Positions 6,593 to 12,075 of a stretch of DNA of 43,041 nt are shown here, piece after piece (within the stretch, counting starts at the first letter, position 1; every line of letters starts with the position of its first letter). Source of the DNA: a virus; IMG/VR virus record IMGVR_UViG_3300036761_001467, positions 1 to 43,041 of that record; one strand, given 5' to 3'. Position numbers and translations under genes: made by a program. The notes below the pieces were generated by a model, which made no database searches, was not told the origin of the DNA, and was given only the letters and a program-made list of their open reading frames with translations.

Positions 6593-7504
6593 TCAGAAGT
6601 CGGACGCGGAGTCACGCGCGGCGCGGAACTCCTCGGCGTCCATGCCGGGCGCCTCGTCCTCGTCGTCGCCCTGCTCGGCCCGGGCCTCCTCGTAGTCGAC
6701 GTCGACGACCTCGCCCGAGATCGGGTCGACCTTGTCGGGCAGGGCGACGAGCTGCTCGATCATCCAGCCGTAGAGGCCCGCCGGCACGTCGTCGAGCCGG
6801 CCACGGTAGTTCTGGTGGACGCGGGCCGCCTTGAGCAGTCCGGCCTGGTCGGTGCCCTTGACCGCGGCCAGGCGCAGCAGCGTGGCGATCGCCTCGTCGC
6901 CGACGCGCTGCGCGGTCTTCTGACCGGCCGCGTCGGAGGTCCCCTCGACGAGCACCTTGCCGCGCACGCCGAGCACGGCCAGGATGGCGTCGGAGGCGGC
7001 CCGCTTGCAGGCCATCTTGAGCGCCGTGTTGGTCTTGTCGTCGCTCTCCTCGCGGACCTGATAGTAGCGTTCGCCCTTCTTGGTGAACTTCTCCCGGCGG
7101 CGGTCGGGCGCCGTGGCGTCGTACTCCTTGTTGTGGGCGCTGCGCCATTTGTACTTGGTCTCGGACGTGGAGCACTCGCCGAGGCCGCTACCGAGGAAGG
7201 TGCCGCTCGGCTGGTGGATGACGCGGCAGGTGGCGACGTAGCGCCGGCCGTCGTCTGAGGCGTCGGTCTCGATGACGTACTCGAGCGCCAGCTGGAAGCT
7301 CGCGGCGAGGAGCTCGACGCCGGCCTTGTAGAGCATGTTCCCCGGCACGCCGGGGGCGACGGGGCCGTAGTGGATGCCGGGGCTCATGACCTCGGCGACG
7401 ACCTTCTCCACGGCCTGCATCCTGGCCAGCAGGACGTCGGCCGCGATGGCTTGCAGCTCGATCGGCGGCAGAGCCGCCTCGGTCTTGACGATCTCGGTGC
7501 TCAC
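6593..7504 (-). CDS. Possible single-strand annealing recombinase or ssDNA-associated protein
   Basis: This 303-aa protein starts at GTG 7504 (GTGA overlap; GGAGA ribosome site). Recognisable blocks are MSPGIHYGP, LYKAGVELLAASFQLAL, a β-rich stretch (YVATCRVIHQPSGTFLGSGLGECST), then NTALKMACKRAASDAILAVLG. The last block resembles the helix of Rad52/Erf-like phage annealing proteins, where 'K-x-A-x-x-R-A' precedes a Gly. The C-terminus is acidic (EARAEQGDDEDEAPGMDAEEF), as in ssDNA-binding partners. It sits directly upstream of the helicase-methyltransferase in the recombination/replication operon. The annealing assignment is inference. Confidence 0.45.
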   Translation of the reverse strand: MSTEIVKTEAALPPIELQAIAADVLLARMQAVEKVVAEVMSPGIHYGPVAPGVPGNMLYKAGVELLAASFQLALEYVIETDASDDGRRYVATCRVIHQPSGTFLGSGLGECSTSETKYKWRSAHNKEYDATAPDRRREKFTKKGERYYQVREESDDKTNTALKMACKRAASDAILAVLGVRGKVLVEGTSDAAGQKTAQRVGDEAIATLLRLAAVKGTDQAGLLKAARVHQNYRGRLDDVPAGLYGWMIEQLVALPDKVDPISGEVVDVDYEEARAEQGDDEDEAPGMDAEEFRAARDSASDF

Positions 7505-7692
7505 GGGGTCTCCTCTTCTCTTGCGCCCTGGCGCTCGGCGAAGGCGCGCAGGCGCAGGGCCTCACGCAGGGCGGTCATGGACAGGTCAAGCTCGCGGAGC
7601 TCGTCGTAGGTGCGGGCGTTCTGCCCCCCCCGGACCTCGTCCTCGAACTCGAGCTCCTCGAGGCGGCGCTCTTCGGCGGAGAAGGCGCTCAT
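7501..7692 (-). CDS. Small charged helical early protein
   Basis: This 63-aa protein begins at ATG 7692, which overlaps the stop of the 33-aa membrane peptide as ATGA; longer upstream starts overlap that gene. The sequence is almost entirely charged helix (ERRLEELEFEDEVRG, LRELDLSMTALREALRLRAFAERQ). I do not recognise a family. It could be a small regulator or adaptor. Confidence 0.6.
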   Translation of the reverse strand: MSAFSAEERRLEELEFEDEVRGGQNARTYDELRELDLSMTALREALRLRAFAERQGAREEETP

Positions 7693-7790
7693 CGGCTGCG
7701 CATCCATGCGGCCCACGCCAGCACGCAGAGCACGAGGGCGTAGGCGATCGCCACGGCGGCGACGGCGAGGCCGGCGGCGGTCGGGTTCAC
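7689..7790 (-). CDS. 33-aa single-pass membrane peptide
   Basis: The GTG at 7790 overlaps the upstream stop as GTGA, and its TGA overlaps the next ATG, so it fills the gap between neighbours exactly. The peptide is one hydrophobic segment (AAGLAVAAVAIAYALVLCVL) ending in a basic MRSR. The double coupling is the main evidence that it is translated. Function is unknown; it is a membrane peptide in the early operon. Confidence 0.6.
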   Translation of the reverse strand: MNPTAAGLAVAAVAIAYALVLCVLAWAAWMRSR

Positions 7791-7984
7791 GCCGTCCGCC
7801 TGGCGTAGGCCGGGTGCGACCAGTCGGCGACGATCTGGCGCCCGGTCTCGAGGGTGACGAGGCAGTTGCGTCCCCAGCGTTCGATGCCGAGGATGCGCAC
7901 CGGCTCGCCGTGGAGCAGGTAGTAGACGTGGCGGCGGGTGTACTTCATCGCGCGCCGCAGGGTGATGCGCCGGTAGCCGTTCAC
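7787..7984 (-). CDS. Small basic β-rich hypothetical protein
   Basis: This 65-aa protein starts at GTG 7984 (GTGA overlap). It has a basic N-terminus (NGYRRITLRRAMKYTRRHVYYLL) followed by alternating β strands (VRILGIERWGRNCLVTLETGRQIVADW), consistent with a small barrel or SH3-like nucleic-acid-binding fold. It lies between an excisionase-like HTH gene and the 33-aa membrane peptide. I do not recognise a family. Confidence 0.55.
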   Translation of the reverse strand: MNGYRRITLRRAMKYTRRHVYYLLHGEPVRILGIERWGRNCLVTLETGRQIVADWSHPAYARRTA

Positions 7985-8256
7985 GGCCGTTCCTCTCTCG
8001 TCGGCCTGCTCTGCTCGGCCAGGAAGCGGACGACCTCCTCGGCGTAGAAGAGGAAGTCGCGCTTCGCGTAGGCGAGGCGCTGGAGCTGGCCCTCGTTGGC
8101 CAGCCGGCAGACCGCCTCGCGGCTGATGCGCAGGACGTCGCCGGCCTGGCCGGCGTCGAGGACGGTCGGCAGGTCGGCGAGGTTGGCGGGATGGATGCGG
8201 GTCTCGCGGCGAGTGCCCGGCGTGCGGCCGCTGCTCTTCGGGGGCCGGGCGCCCAT
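7981..8256 (-). CDS. Excisionase/MerR-like HTH protein
   Basis: This 91-aa protein starts at ATG 8256 with a TGATG junction to the upstream gene. After a basic N-terminal arm, residues about 30-80 form a MerR/excisionase-type winged helix: VLRISREAVCRLANEGQLQRLAYAKRDFLFYAEEVVRFL. This is the 'helix-turn-helix domain, excisionase family' layout, with the wing ahead of a final helix. It could be Xis for the integrase at 38895 or an early regulator. Its place near the start of the early operon suits either. Confidence 0.7.
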   Translation of the reverse strand: MGARPPKSSGRTPGTRRETRIHPANLADLPTVLDAGQAGDVLRISREAVCRLANEGQLQRLAYAKRDFLFYAEEVVRFLAEQSRPTREERP

Positions 8257-8561
8257 CAGAGGATGCCCTCGGCCCGGGCCGCGGCCATGAGCACGACGAG
8301 GAAGATCCCGCCGTAGAGGACCAGTCCGGGCAGTCCACTGACGAGCCCGGCGGCCAGGCCGGCGGCGGCGATCAGGACAAGGAAGCCGGCGAGCCCGGCG
8401 AAGGTGAGCGCGAAGCGTCCGAGAATGGACGCCGAACGCTTGCAGAGTCGTGTATGGTCCTGTATACCCTCACAGCGTGAGGCGGTTTCTCGCAAGGTTT
8501 CCGCTGATCCGAAGCGCCCTATCTCTTTGCCGGGAGGGGCGCTTCGTAGTCTTTGCGACAT
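8256..8561 (-). CDS. Small two-helix membrane protein, first gene of the early operon
   Basis: The 101-aa frame starts at ATG 8561 behind AAGGAG. The C-terminal half has two hydrophobic segments (LTFAGLAGFLVLIAAAGLAAGLV and LVLYGGIFLVVLMAAA). The first 45 residues are polar and basic and overlap a predicted rightward promoter and dyad, so the true start could lie further in, though no ATG/GTG is available there. It is the first frame downstream of the leftward promoter at 8643-8670. I do not recognise a family. Confidence 0.5.
   Translation of the reverse strand: MSQRLRSAPPGKEIGRFGSAETLRETASRCEGIQDHTRLCKRSASILGRFALTFAGLAGFLVLIAAAGLAAGLVSGLPGLVLYGGIFLVVLMAAARAEGIL
8440..8468 (+). promoter_or_regulatory. 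Predicted rightward σ70-type promoter
   Basis: The -35 TTGCAG (8440-8445), a 17-bp spacer and -10 TATACC (8463-8468) match consensus well in an otherwise GC-rich region. It would transcribe toward the plus-strand gene at 9002-9196, antisense to the HTH gene at 8667-8876, ending at the terminator at 9205-9238. Confidence 0.45.
8468..8482. promoter_or_regulatory. Operator-like dyad abutting the rightward promoter
   Basis: CCTCACAGCGTGAGG is a perfect 6-bp inverted repeat with a 3-bp centre. It begins at the last base of the predicted -10 box, so it covers the expected start site. That position suits a repressor site. Confidence 0.45.
8510..8546. other. Hairpin between the two converging promoters
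   Basis: CGAAGCGCCC (8510-8519) pairs with GGGCGCTTCG (8537-8546) around a 17-nt loop. It lies between the predicted leftward and rightward promoters and could act as an attenuator or protein site. There is no T-tract, so simple termination is less likely. Confidence 0.4.
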
Positions 8562-8642
8562 CGAAGCTCCTTATGTGTACTGGACGGGTGACGGTTTCTC
8601 GGCTGCTACCTCCTCTCGTTCACGGCGTTGCTGGTGGTCCGT

Positions 8643-8670
8643 AAGTTATCAGTTCTACTAACTGAGTCAA
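8643..8670 (-). promoter_or_regulatory. Leftward early promoter with a dyad in its spacer
   Basis: On the minus strand the -35 TTGACT (8670-8665) and -10 TAACTT (8648-8643) are 16 bp apart. Within that spacer CAGTT-CTACT-AACTG (8650-8664) forms a perfect 5-bp inverted repeat, the classic placement of an operator. The -35 overlaps the stop codon of the HTH gene. This should drive the early operon from 8561 leftward. Confidence 0.65.
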
Positions 8671-8876
8671 TACCCTTTGGCGCGCAAAGTCTCCACCAGT
8701 GCCTCAGCCTCTGACTCCGTGATGACCCACTGGCTGCCGACCTTCTGACCGAGCCTGCCGAGCAGGCAGAGGCGCTCGATAGAGGGGCGCGAGTAGCGCA
8801 CGCCGCGCTCCCGCACGAACTCGTGGGTCTGCGTGATGCTGAAGAGGCGGCAGGGTGTCTTCTTGCGCGGGGTCAT
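8667..8876 (-). CDS. Small HTH regulator (repressor or excisionase-like)
   Basis: This 69-aa protein starts at ATG 8876. It holds one MerR/excisionase-type HTH: RLFSITQTHEFVRERGVRYSRPSIERLCLLGRLGQKVGSQWVITESEAEALVETLR, with a recognition helix, a turn and a closing helix. It is the only gene between its own leaderless-type promoter and the early promoter, whose -35 overlaps its stop. That position suits the regulator of the early operon. No full-length CI-type repressor is visible elsewhere. Excisionase is the main alternative. Confidence 0.65.
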   Translation of the reverse strand: MTPRKKTPCRLFSITQTHEFVRERGVRYSRPSIERLCLLGRLGQKVGSQWVITESEAEALVETLRAKGY

Positions 8877-8885
8877 GGGGGACCT

Positions 8886-8916
8886 ATCCTACCGCCGCCG
8901 CTTTCGTGGCGGTCAA
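8886..8916 (-). promoter_or_regulatory. Leaderless-type promoter of the HTH gene
   Basis: On the minus strand TTGACC (8916-8911) and TAGGAT (8891-8886) lie 19 bp apart. The ATG at 8876 is only 9 bases past the -10, so the mRNA should begin at or next to the start codon. Leaderless regulator transcripts are common in actinobacteria and their phages. Confidence 0.5.
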
Positions 8917-9001
8917 GGGTCATCGTGGTGGACATTGTCGCGGCTCTTCATCGGTGGCACGATGGTTCCACGACGGGCGGACGGACAGACCGGGGGGCAT
9001 C

Positions 9002-9196
9002 ATGGACGACGAGCAGAAGACCGAGCAGGAACCCGAGCAGAAGCCAGGCTGGGCCGAGCGCATGGTCTCTGCGGGCGAGGGGATGGAGAAGGCCGGCGGC
9101 TCGATGGAGAGCGCCGGCTGCAGCGCGATGACCTTCTTCGTGATGCTGGCGATCGTCGCCGTTCTCGGCTTGATGATCTGGGCCGTCAGTTGCTAG
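9002..9196 (+). CDS. Small membrane protein, plus-strand island in the control region
   Basis: This 64-aa protein starts at ATG 9002 behind a G-rich ribosome site (GGGGGGC). The N-terminal 40 residues are acidic and helical (EQKTEQEPEQKPGWAERM... EGMEKAGGSMESAGC). The C-terminus is one membrane helix (MTFFVMLAIVAVLGLMIWAV). Apart from the integrase it is the only plus-strand gene, and it has its own terminator. This expression pattern suits a gene used in the lysogen, such as superinfection exclusion, but no family assignment is possible. Similar small acidic-plus-membrane-helix proteins are common in prophages. Confidence 0.7.
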   Translation: MDDEQKTEQEPEQKPGWAERMVSAGEGMEKAGGSMESAGCSAMTFFVMLAIVAVLGLMIWAVSC

Positions 9197-9204
9197 GACA
9201 CGTG

Positions 9205-9238
9205 AGGCCCCGCCGCGTCCTCCACCGCGGCGGGGCCT
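9205..9238. terminator. Strong bidirectional terminator
   Basis: AGGCCCCGCCGCG (9205-9217) pairs perfectly with CGCGGCGGGGCCT (9226-9238) around an 8-nt loop. It lies between the convergent plus-strand gene ending at 9196 and the late minus-strand operon ending at 9284, so it can stop both. It separates late transcription from the control region. Confidence 0.85.
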
Positions 9239-9283
9239 CCTGGCCGCCTGGCAAGGGCGGCGAGCCGGGGACGCCGGCTATCC

Positions 9284-9592
9284 TTAGGGTTCTGTAGTCC
9301 CTGAGCGCGGTTTGACCCACAGTTCGTAGAAGCCGGTTGCGGTCGCGTACACGGTGCCCATGAAGGCGAAGACCTGGGCGGCGGTCAGCGCTTCGCCGCT
9401 CTCGAGTAAGCCGAGCACGTCGCCGGCGAGCCAGGCGGTCGCGAGGCCGAAGATGGCGCTGATGCCGATCGAGAGCAGCCACTTCGGGCGGCTTCCCCAG
9501 CCCGAGCGCTTGATCCACTGGATCAGGTAGGTGGCCACGCCGCCGGTGACGAGCAGCATGGCGATCAGCGAGATGACTTCTGTGGTACTCAC
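9284..9592 (-). CDS. Putative holin
   Basis: This 102-aa protein starts at GTG 9592 with AGGAG about 6 bases upstream. Three hydrophobic segments are visible: residues about 5-25 (VISLIAMLLVTGGVATYLIQW), 38-58 (WLLSIGISAIFGLATAWLAG) and 73-92 (VFAFMGTVYATATGFYELW). They are joined by short charged loops, and the tail is polar, as in three-pass class I holins. It is the last gene of the late operon, next to a 23-aa membrane peptide and a secreted transglycosylase, consistent with a lysis role. Confidence 0.7.
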   Translation of the reverse strand: MSTTEVISLIAMLLVTGGVATYLIQWIKRSGWGSRPKWLLSIGISAIFGLATAWLAGDVLGLLESGEALTAAQVFAFMGTVYATATGFYELWVKPRSGTTEP

Positions 9593-9611
9593 GTGCGCTC
9601 CTTTGTCGGTG

Positions 9612-9683
9612 TCAGGTCGAGACGATGAGGCCGAAGTCGTAGAGCCAGACGGCGAGGGCGGCGGCCGTAAGGACGAACTTCAT
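9612..9683 (-). CDS. 23-aa hydrophobic peptide
   Basis: ATG 9683 follows GAGGG and opens a 23-codon frame, mostly hydrophobic (KFVLTAAALAVWLYDFGLIV), filling the gap between the transglycosylase and holin genes. It could be a small lysis-associated membrane peptide. Evidence is limited to position, ribosome site and composition. Confidence 0.4.
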   Translation of the reverse strand: MKFVLTAAALAVWLYDFGLIVST

Positions 9684-9692
9684 CGGGAGCCC

Positions 9693-10202
9693 TCAGTAGG
9701 TGGTCCATGGTCGCCACCCGGAGCCCCGGTAGAGCTTGAGTCCGTAGGCGAGGTTGAGTCGCACGTGGAGCGGGTCGAACTTGCCCCGCCAGTGACAGGG
9801 CGCGAGCTGCAGCAGACCGGCACATCCCGAGTAGGCGTTGCGTGCTCGCGGGCTGCCGCCGGACTCGGCGCGGATGATGCGCCCGAGCGTCCACAGAGCT
9901 GCGTCCGGCCAGCCGACGTCGATCGCATCGTCGGCCCAGCGTCCGACAGAGCGTCCGTAGGCCCCAGTCCACCGCCGAACCCAGCCATCCGCGTAGCGTT
10001 CTGCGCGCGCCTTCTCTGCAGCTCGTCGAGCGGCCCTGGCGGCAGCGGCTGCGGCCTCGCGTCGCGCCTCCAGAGCCGCGGCCACCATGGCTGCGTCCTT
10101 GCGAGCAGGCGGCGGACCGCGGCGAGCCAGGGCATCGGCAGGAGCGGCCGAGACGGTGATGGTGACGAGGAGCGCGATGACCAGGTGACCGACATTCGAC
10201 AT
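9693..10202 (-). CDS. Secreted lytic transglycosylase-like protein
   Basis: This 169-aa protein starts at ATG 10202 behind AAGGGGAAGG. Residues 1-26 are a signal peptide (GHLVIALLVTITVSAAPADALA). An Ala/Arg-rich helix (about 35-70) follows, then a lysozyme-like domain with IIRAESGGSPRA (catalytic Glu about residue 113) and 'YSGCAGLLQLAP', the SLT motif pattern. It should cleave peptidoglycan outside the membrane. Its position next to the holin suggests host lysis; a tail-associated or cell-entry role is the alternative. Confidence 0.75.
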   Translation of the reverse strand: MSNVGHLVIALLVTITVSAAPADALARRGPPPARKDAAMVAAALEARREAAAAAARAARRAAEKARAERYADGWVRRWTGAYGRSVGRWADDAIDVGWPDAALWTLGRIIRAESGGSPRARNAYSGCAGLLQLAPCHWRGKFDPLHVRLNLAYGLKLYRGSGWRPWTTY

Positions 10203-10229
10203 GCCTTCCCCTTGATCGCCTGCAGAGTC

Positions 10230-10264
10230 GGCGCGGGCCGGGCGGTACCACGCCGGCCCGCGCC
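10230..10264. terminator. Hairpin upstream of the transglycosylase gene
   Basis: GGCGCGGGCCGG (10230-10241) pairs with CCGGCCCGCGCC (10253-10264) around 11 nt. The reading operon crosses it just before ATG 10202. No T-tract follows, so it may attenuate, or stabilise mRNA ends, rather than terminate fully. Confidence 0.5.
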
Positions 10265-10313
10265 TGTCGCGGAAGGGGGTACCAATCACGACGAGCCCAG
10301 CGTAGGCTGCGCG

Positions 10314-10520
10314 TCACCGCCCCCCGGGCTCGGGGCCGCCCCCCGGACGACGGCTGTGCTCCGGGACGTAGAGCACGCAGTCGACGACCACGTCCGGAAG
10401 GCTGCGTCGCCCGCAGGACCCGTAGTCGGCGACCAGCTCGCGCAGGGCGCGCAGATAGGGCGCGCAGGTGGCCTCGGCGCGGCACTTGCGGCAGGGCCGG
10501 GTGACGCGCAGCTCAGCCAC
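10314..10520 (-). CDS. Small cysteine-containing hypothetical protein
   Basis: This 68-aa protein starts at GTG 10520, two bases after the HNH gene stop. It has a CRKC pair near the N-terminus plus further Cys residues (TCAPY, GSCGRR, DCVLYVPEHS), suggesting metal or disulfide stabilisation, and a Gly/Pro/Arg tail. I do not recognise a family. Confidence 0.5.
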   Translation of the reverse strand: MAELRVTRPCRKCRAEATCAPYLRALRELVADYGSCGRRSLPDVVVDCVLYVPEHSRRPGGGPEPGGR

Positions 10521-10521
10521 G

Positions 10522-10884
10522 TCAGACTGCCGGCCTGCGGGCGCCGTCGTGGCAGCAGGTCCCGCAGACGAGCAGGTTCTCAGGCGTGTTGTTCTGCGGG
10601 TTGCCGTCGATGTGGTGGGTCTGGGCGACGATTCTGCCGTTGGCGCGATGCGGCAGCCGTTTGCCGCAGGCTTCACAGTGGCCCTTGGCGCGCCTCAAGG
10701 CCGCGCGCCGGGCGGCGCGGTAGGCGGCGGAGCGGTAGCCGGCGCGGCGTGGATCGGCGAGCAGGCGCGCGACCTCGCCGAAGTGGAGCTCGCAGACGCT
10801 CTCACCGGGGATCGCCGGCTGCGCGCAATAGCGGCAGCCCGTCCGCTCAAGGTGCAGGGCGCCGGACTGGCGGAAGATGCTCAC
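10522..10884 (-). CDS. HNH endonuclease
   Basis: This 120-aa protein starts at GTG 10884 (GTGA overlap). The HNH nuclease core is clear: CEACGKRLPHRANGRIVAQTHHIDGNPQNNTPENLLVCGTCCHDG, with zinc-binding CxxC pairs, the HH of the first motif, Asn in 'NTPENLLVC' and the closing Cys/His. An extra N-terminal zinc-ribbon-like segment (CRYCAQPAIPGESVCELHF) precedes it. HNH enzymes in HK97-type phages often assist terminase cleavage, but those lie beside the terminase. This one sits with late regulators, so homing or another role is equally likely. Confidence 0.85.
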   Translation of the reverse strand: MSIFRQSGALHLERTGCRYCAQPAIPGESVCELHFGEVARLLADPRRAGYRSAAYRAARRAALRRAKGHCEACGKRLPHRANGRIVAQTHHIDGNPQNNTPENLLVCGTCCHDGARRPAV

Positions 10885-11294
10885 GAGCCCTCCACCTGGA
10901 TGAGGGCGCGCCGGCGGCGCTGGAGCTTGGAGCGCGCCGCCCACAGGTCGCGCTGCGCCTCGATCTCGTCGATGTGCTGCTCGTGCAGGGCGATGCGGCG
11001 CTCGACGTGGCAGGGGCCGCACATGCCCGTCCTGGCGACGGTCACGTAGCGCTTGCCGCAGGCCGGGCAGAGGGGCGCCAGGGCGAGGTGACGGACCCGG
11101 ACAGTCACGGCCTCGGGGGTGAGGGTCAAATCGGGGTCACTATTTCGCGAGCGGGAAAGCACCACGCCTAGCCTCTTGGCCTGACACTTCACGCTCTCGT
11201 GCGAGCGCCCGAGTGCCGCCGCCGCCTCGCGCCCACCGATGCGCGGGCCAAGGTAGCGAAGCGCCTCGATCTCGAGAGTCGTCCAAGGCTTCAA
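10881..11294 (-). CDS. SANT/HTH and zinc-ribbon regulator
   Basis: This 137-aa protein starts at TTG 11294. Residues 1-45 form an HTH/SANT-like domain (WTTLEIEALRYLGPRIGGREAAAALGRSHESVKCQAKRLGV) of the kind found in phage DNA-binding regulators. A zinc ribbon follows (CPACGKRYVTVARTGMCGPC, two CxxC pairs), then a long basic helix to the C-terminus. It probably binds DNA, perhaps as a late-operon or HNH partner. The stop overlaps the HNH gene start as GTGA. Confidence 0.65.
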   Translation of the reverse strand: MKPWTTLEIEALRYLGPRIGGREAAAALGRSHESVKCQAKRLGVVLSRSRNSDPDLTLTPEAVTVRVRHLALAPLCPACGKRYVTVARTGMCGPCHVERRIALHEQHIDEIEAQRDLWAARSKLQRRRRALIQVEGS

Positions 11295-11344
11295 CCTGAG
11301 TCAATCATGCCAGCCGGTCGGGCCGGGCTCTGCACCGTGTTAGC

Positions 11345-11381
11345 GCGGACCGCCGCGCGCGGGCCGAGCACGGCGGTCCGC
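11345..11381. terminator. Intergenic hairpin 1
   Basis: GCGGACCGCCG (11345-11355) pairs with CGGCGGTCCGC (11371-11381), an 11-bp stem with a 15-nt loop. It lies between the spanin-like gene (ends 11415) and the regulator (starts 11294). Confidence 0.55.
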
Positions 11382-11383
11382 TG

Positions 11384-11409
11384 GCACCTGCCGGGGGTGA
11401 GGCAGGTGC
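11384..11409. terminator. Intergenic hairpin 2
   Basis: GCACCTGCC (11384-11392) pairs with GGCAGGTGC (11401-11409) around 8 nt. In the reading direction it comes first, directly after the stop at 11415, followed by hairpin 1. The pair probably separates tail and regulator/lysis transcripts. Confidence 0.6.
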
Positions 11410-11414
11410 GTCCT

Positions 11415-11816
11415 TCAGGCGGGCGCCGACGCGACCTGGGCACCGCCGGCCTGCACGTTGCGCCGCCGATCGCCGGGGTTGTAGTTGGAGCAGTTCGGGG
11501 CGTTGGCGCAGAGCCCCATGGTGGTGATCGTCAGGACCAGTGCGCGGTAGTCGCGCTCGAGGTCGGTGATGCGCGTCTCGAGGCGCGTCTCGCGGACGTG
11601 CCAGCCCTCCTCGAGCCTGGACCACTCGCGCTCTCGCGTCTCGCCCTGATTGCGCAGCAGGTCTGTCTGCTCGCGCATGAGGTCAATCGTCGCAGTGGCC
11701 TCGGTGAGCGCGGCGGCGCGCGACTCGCGGTGGTCTTTGCGCAGCATCGCGTAGGCGGTCGCCACGCCGACGATGATGCCGATGGCGGCGCTGCCGATGG
11801 CGATCAGTTCGGGCAT
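11415..11816 (-). CDS. Membrane-anchored coiled-coil protein (spanin-like)
   Basis: This 133-aa protein starts at ATG 11816. Residues about 2-25 form a membrane helix (ELIAIGSAAIGIIVGVATAYAML). A long charged helix to about residue 100 with coiled-coil spacing follows (RAAALTEATATIDLMREQTDLLRNQGETREREWSRLEEGWHVRETRLETRITDLERDYRALV), then a short tail with two Cys. This resembles Rz-type inner-membrane spanins or the membrane-coiled-coil proteins found near actinophage lysis genes. A spanin role in a single-membrane host is uncertain. Confidence 0.55.
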   Translation of the reverse strand: MPELIAIGSAAIGIIVGVATAYAMLRKDHRESRAAALTEATATIDLMREQTDLLRNQGETREREWSRLEEGWHVRETRLETRITDLERDYRALVLTITTMGLCANAPNCSNYNPGDRRRNVQAGGAQVASAPA

Positions 11817-11821
11817 GGAGT

Positions 11822-12067
11822 TCAGGTGACGCCGATCCCGATGAGGTCCACGCCGTCCGTGAGGAACCACATAGCGGAGCCCTCAACCGGGGTGACGTCA
11901 GAGAAGTGCACGACGCCGGCGAGCACCGTCTCGGAGCCGGCGAGCGTGACGTCGCAGGTGCCGTCCTCGTTGTCGGTCACGACCGTCCCTTGGCGCAGGC
12001 GCACGGACGACCGCGCGCCGGCCGGCGTGTTGCCCTTGACGATCTGTGCGACGCGGTGCAGGTCCAT
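11822..12067 (-). CDS. Small β-barrel tail/baseplate protein
   Basis: This 81-aa protein starts at ATG 12067 behind AGGAAG. It is nearly all β strand with Gly turns (VRLRQGTVVTDNEDGTCDVTLAGSETVLAGVVHFSDVTPVEGSAMWFLTDGVDLIGIGV), consistent with an OB-fold like those of small baseplate and spike-hub components. It directly follows the large hub gene. The structural role is inferred from position and fold pattern. Confidence 0.55.
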   Translation of the reverse strand: MDLHRVAQIVKGNTPAGARSSVRLRQGTVVTDNEDGTCDVTLAGSETVLAGVVHFSDVTPVEGSAMWFLTDGVDLIGIGVT

Positions 12068-12075
12068 CGTACTTC

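Noticed and set aside
8404-8661. Plus-strand frame in the control region
   Set aside because: It spans both predicted promoters, the dyads and the hairpin, lacks a ribosome site and has no protein-like pattern.
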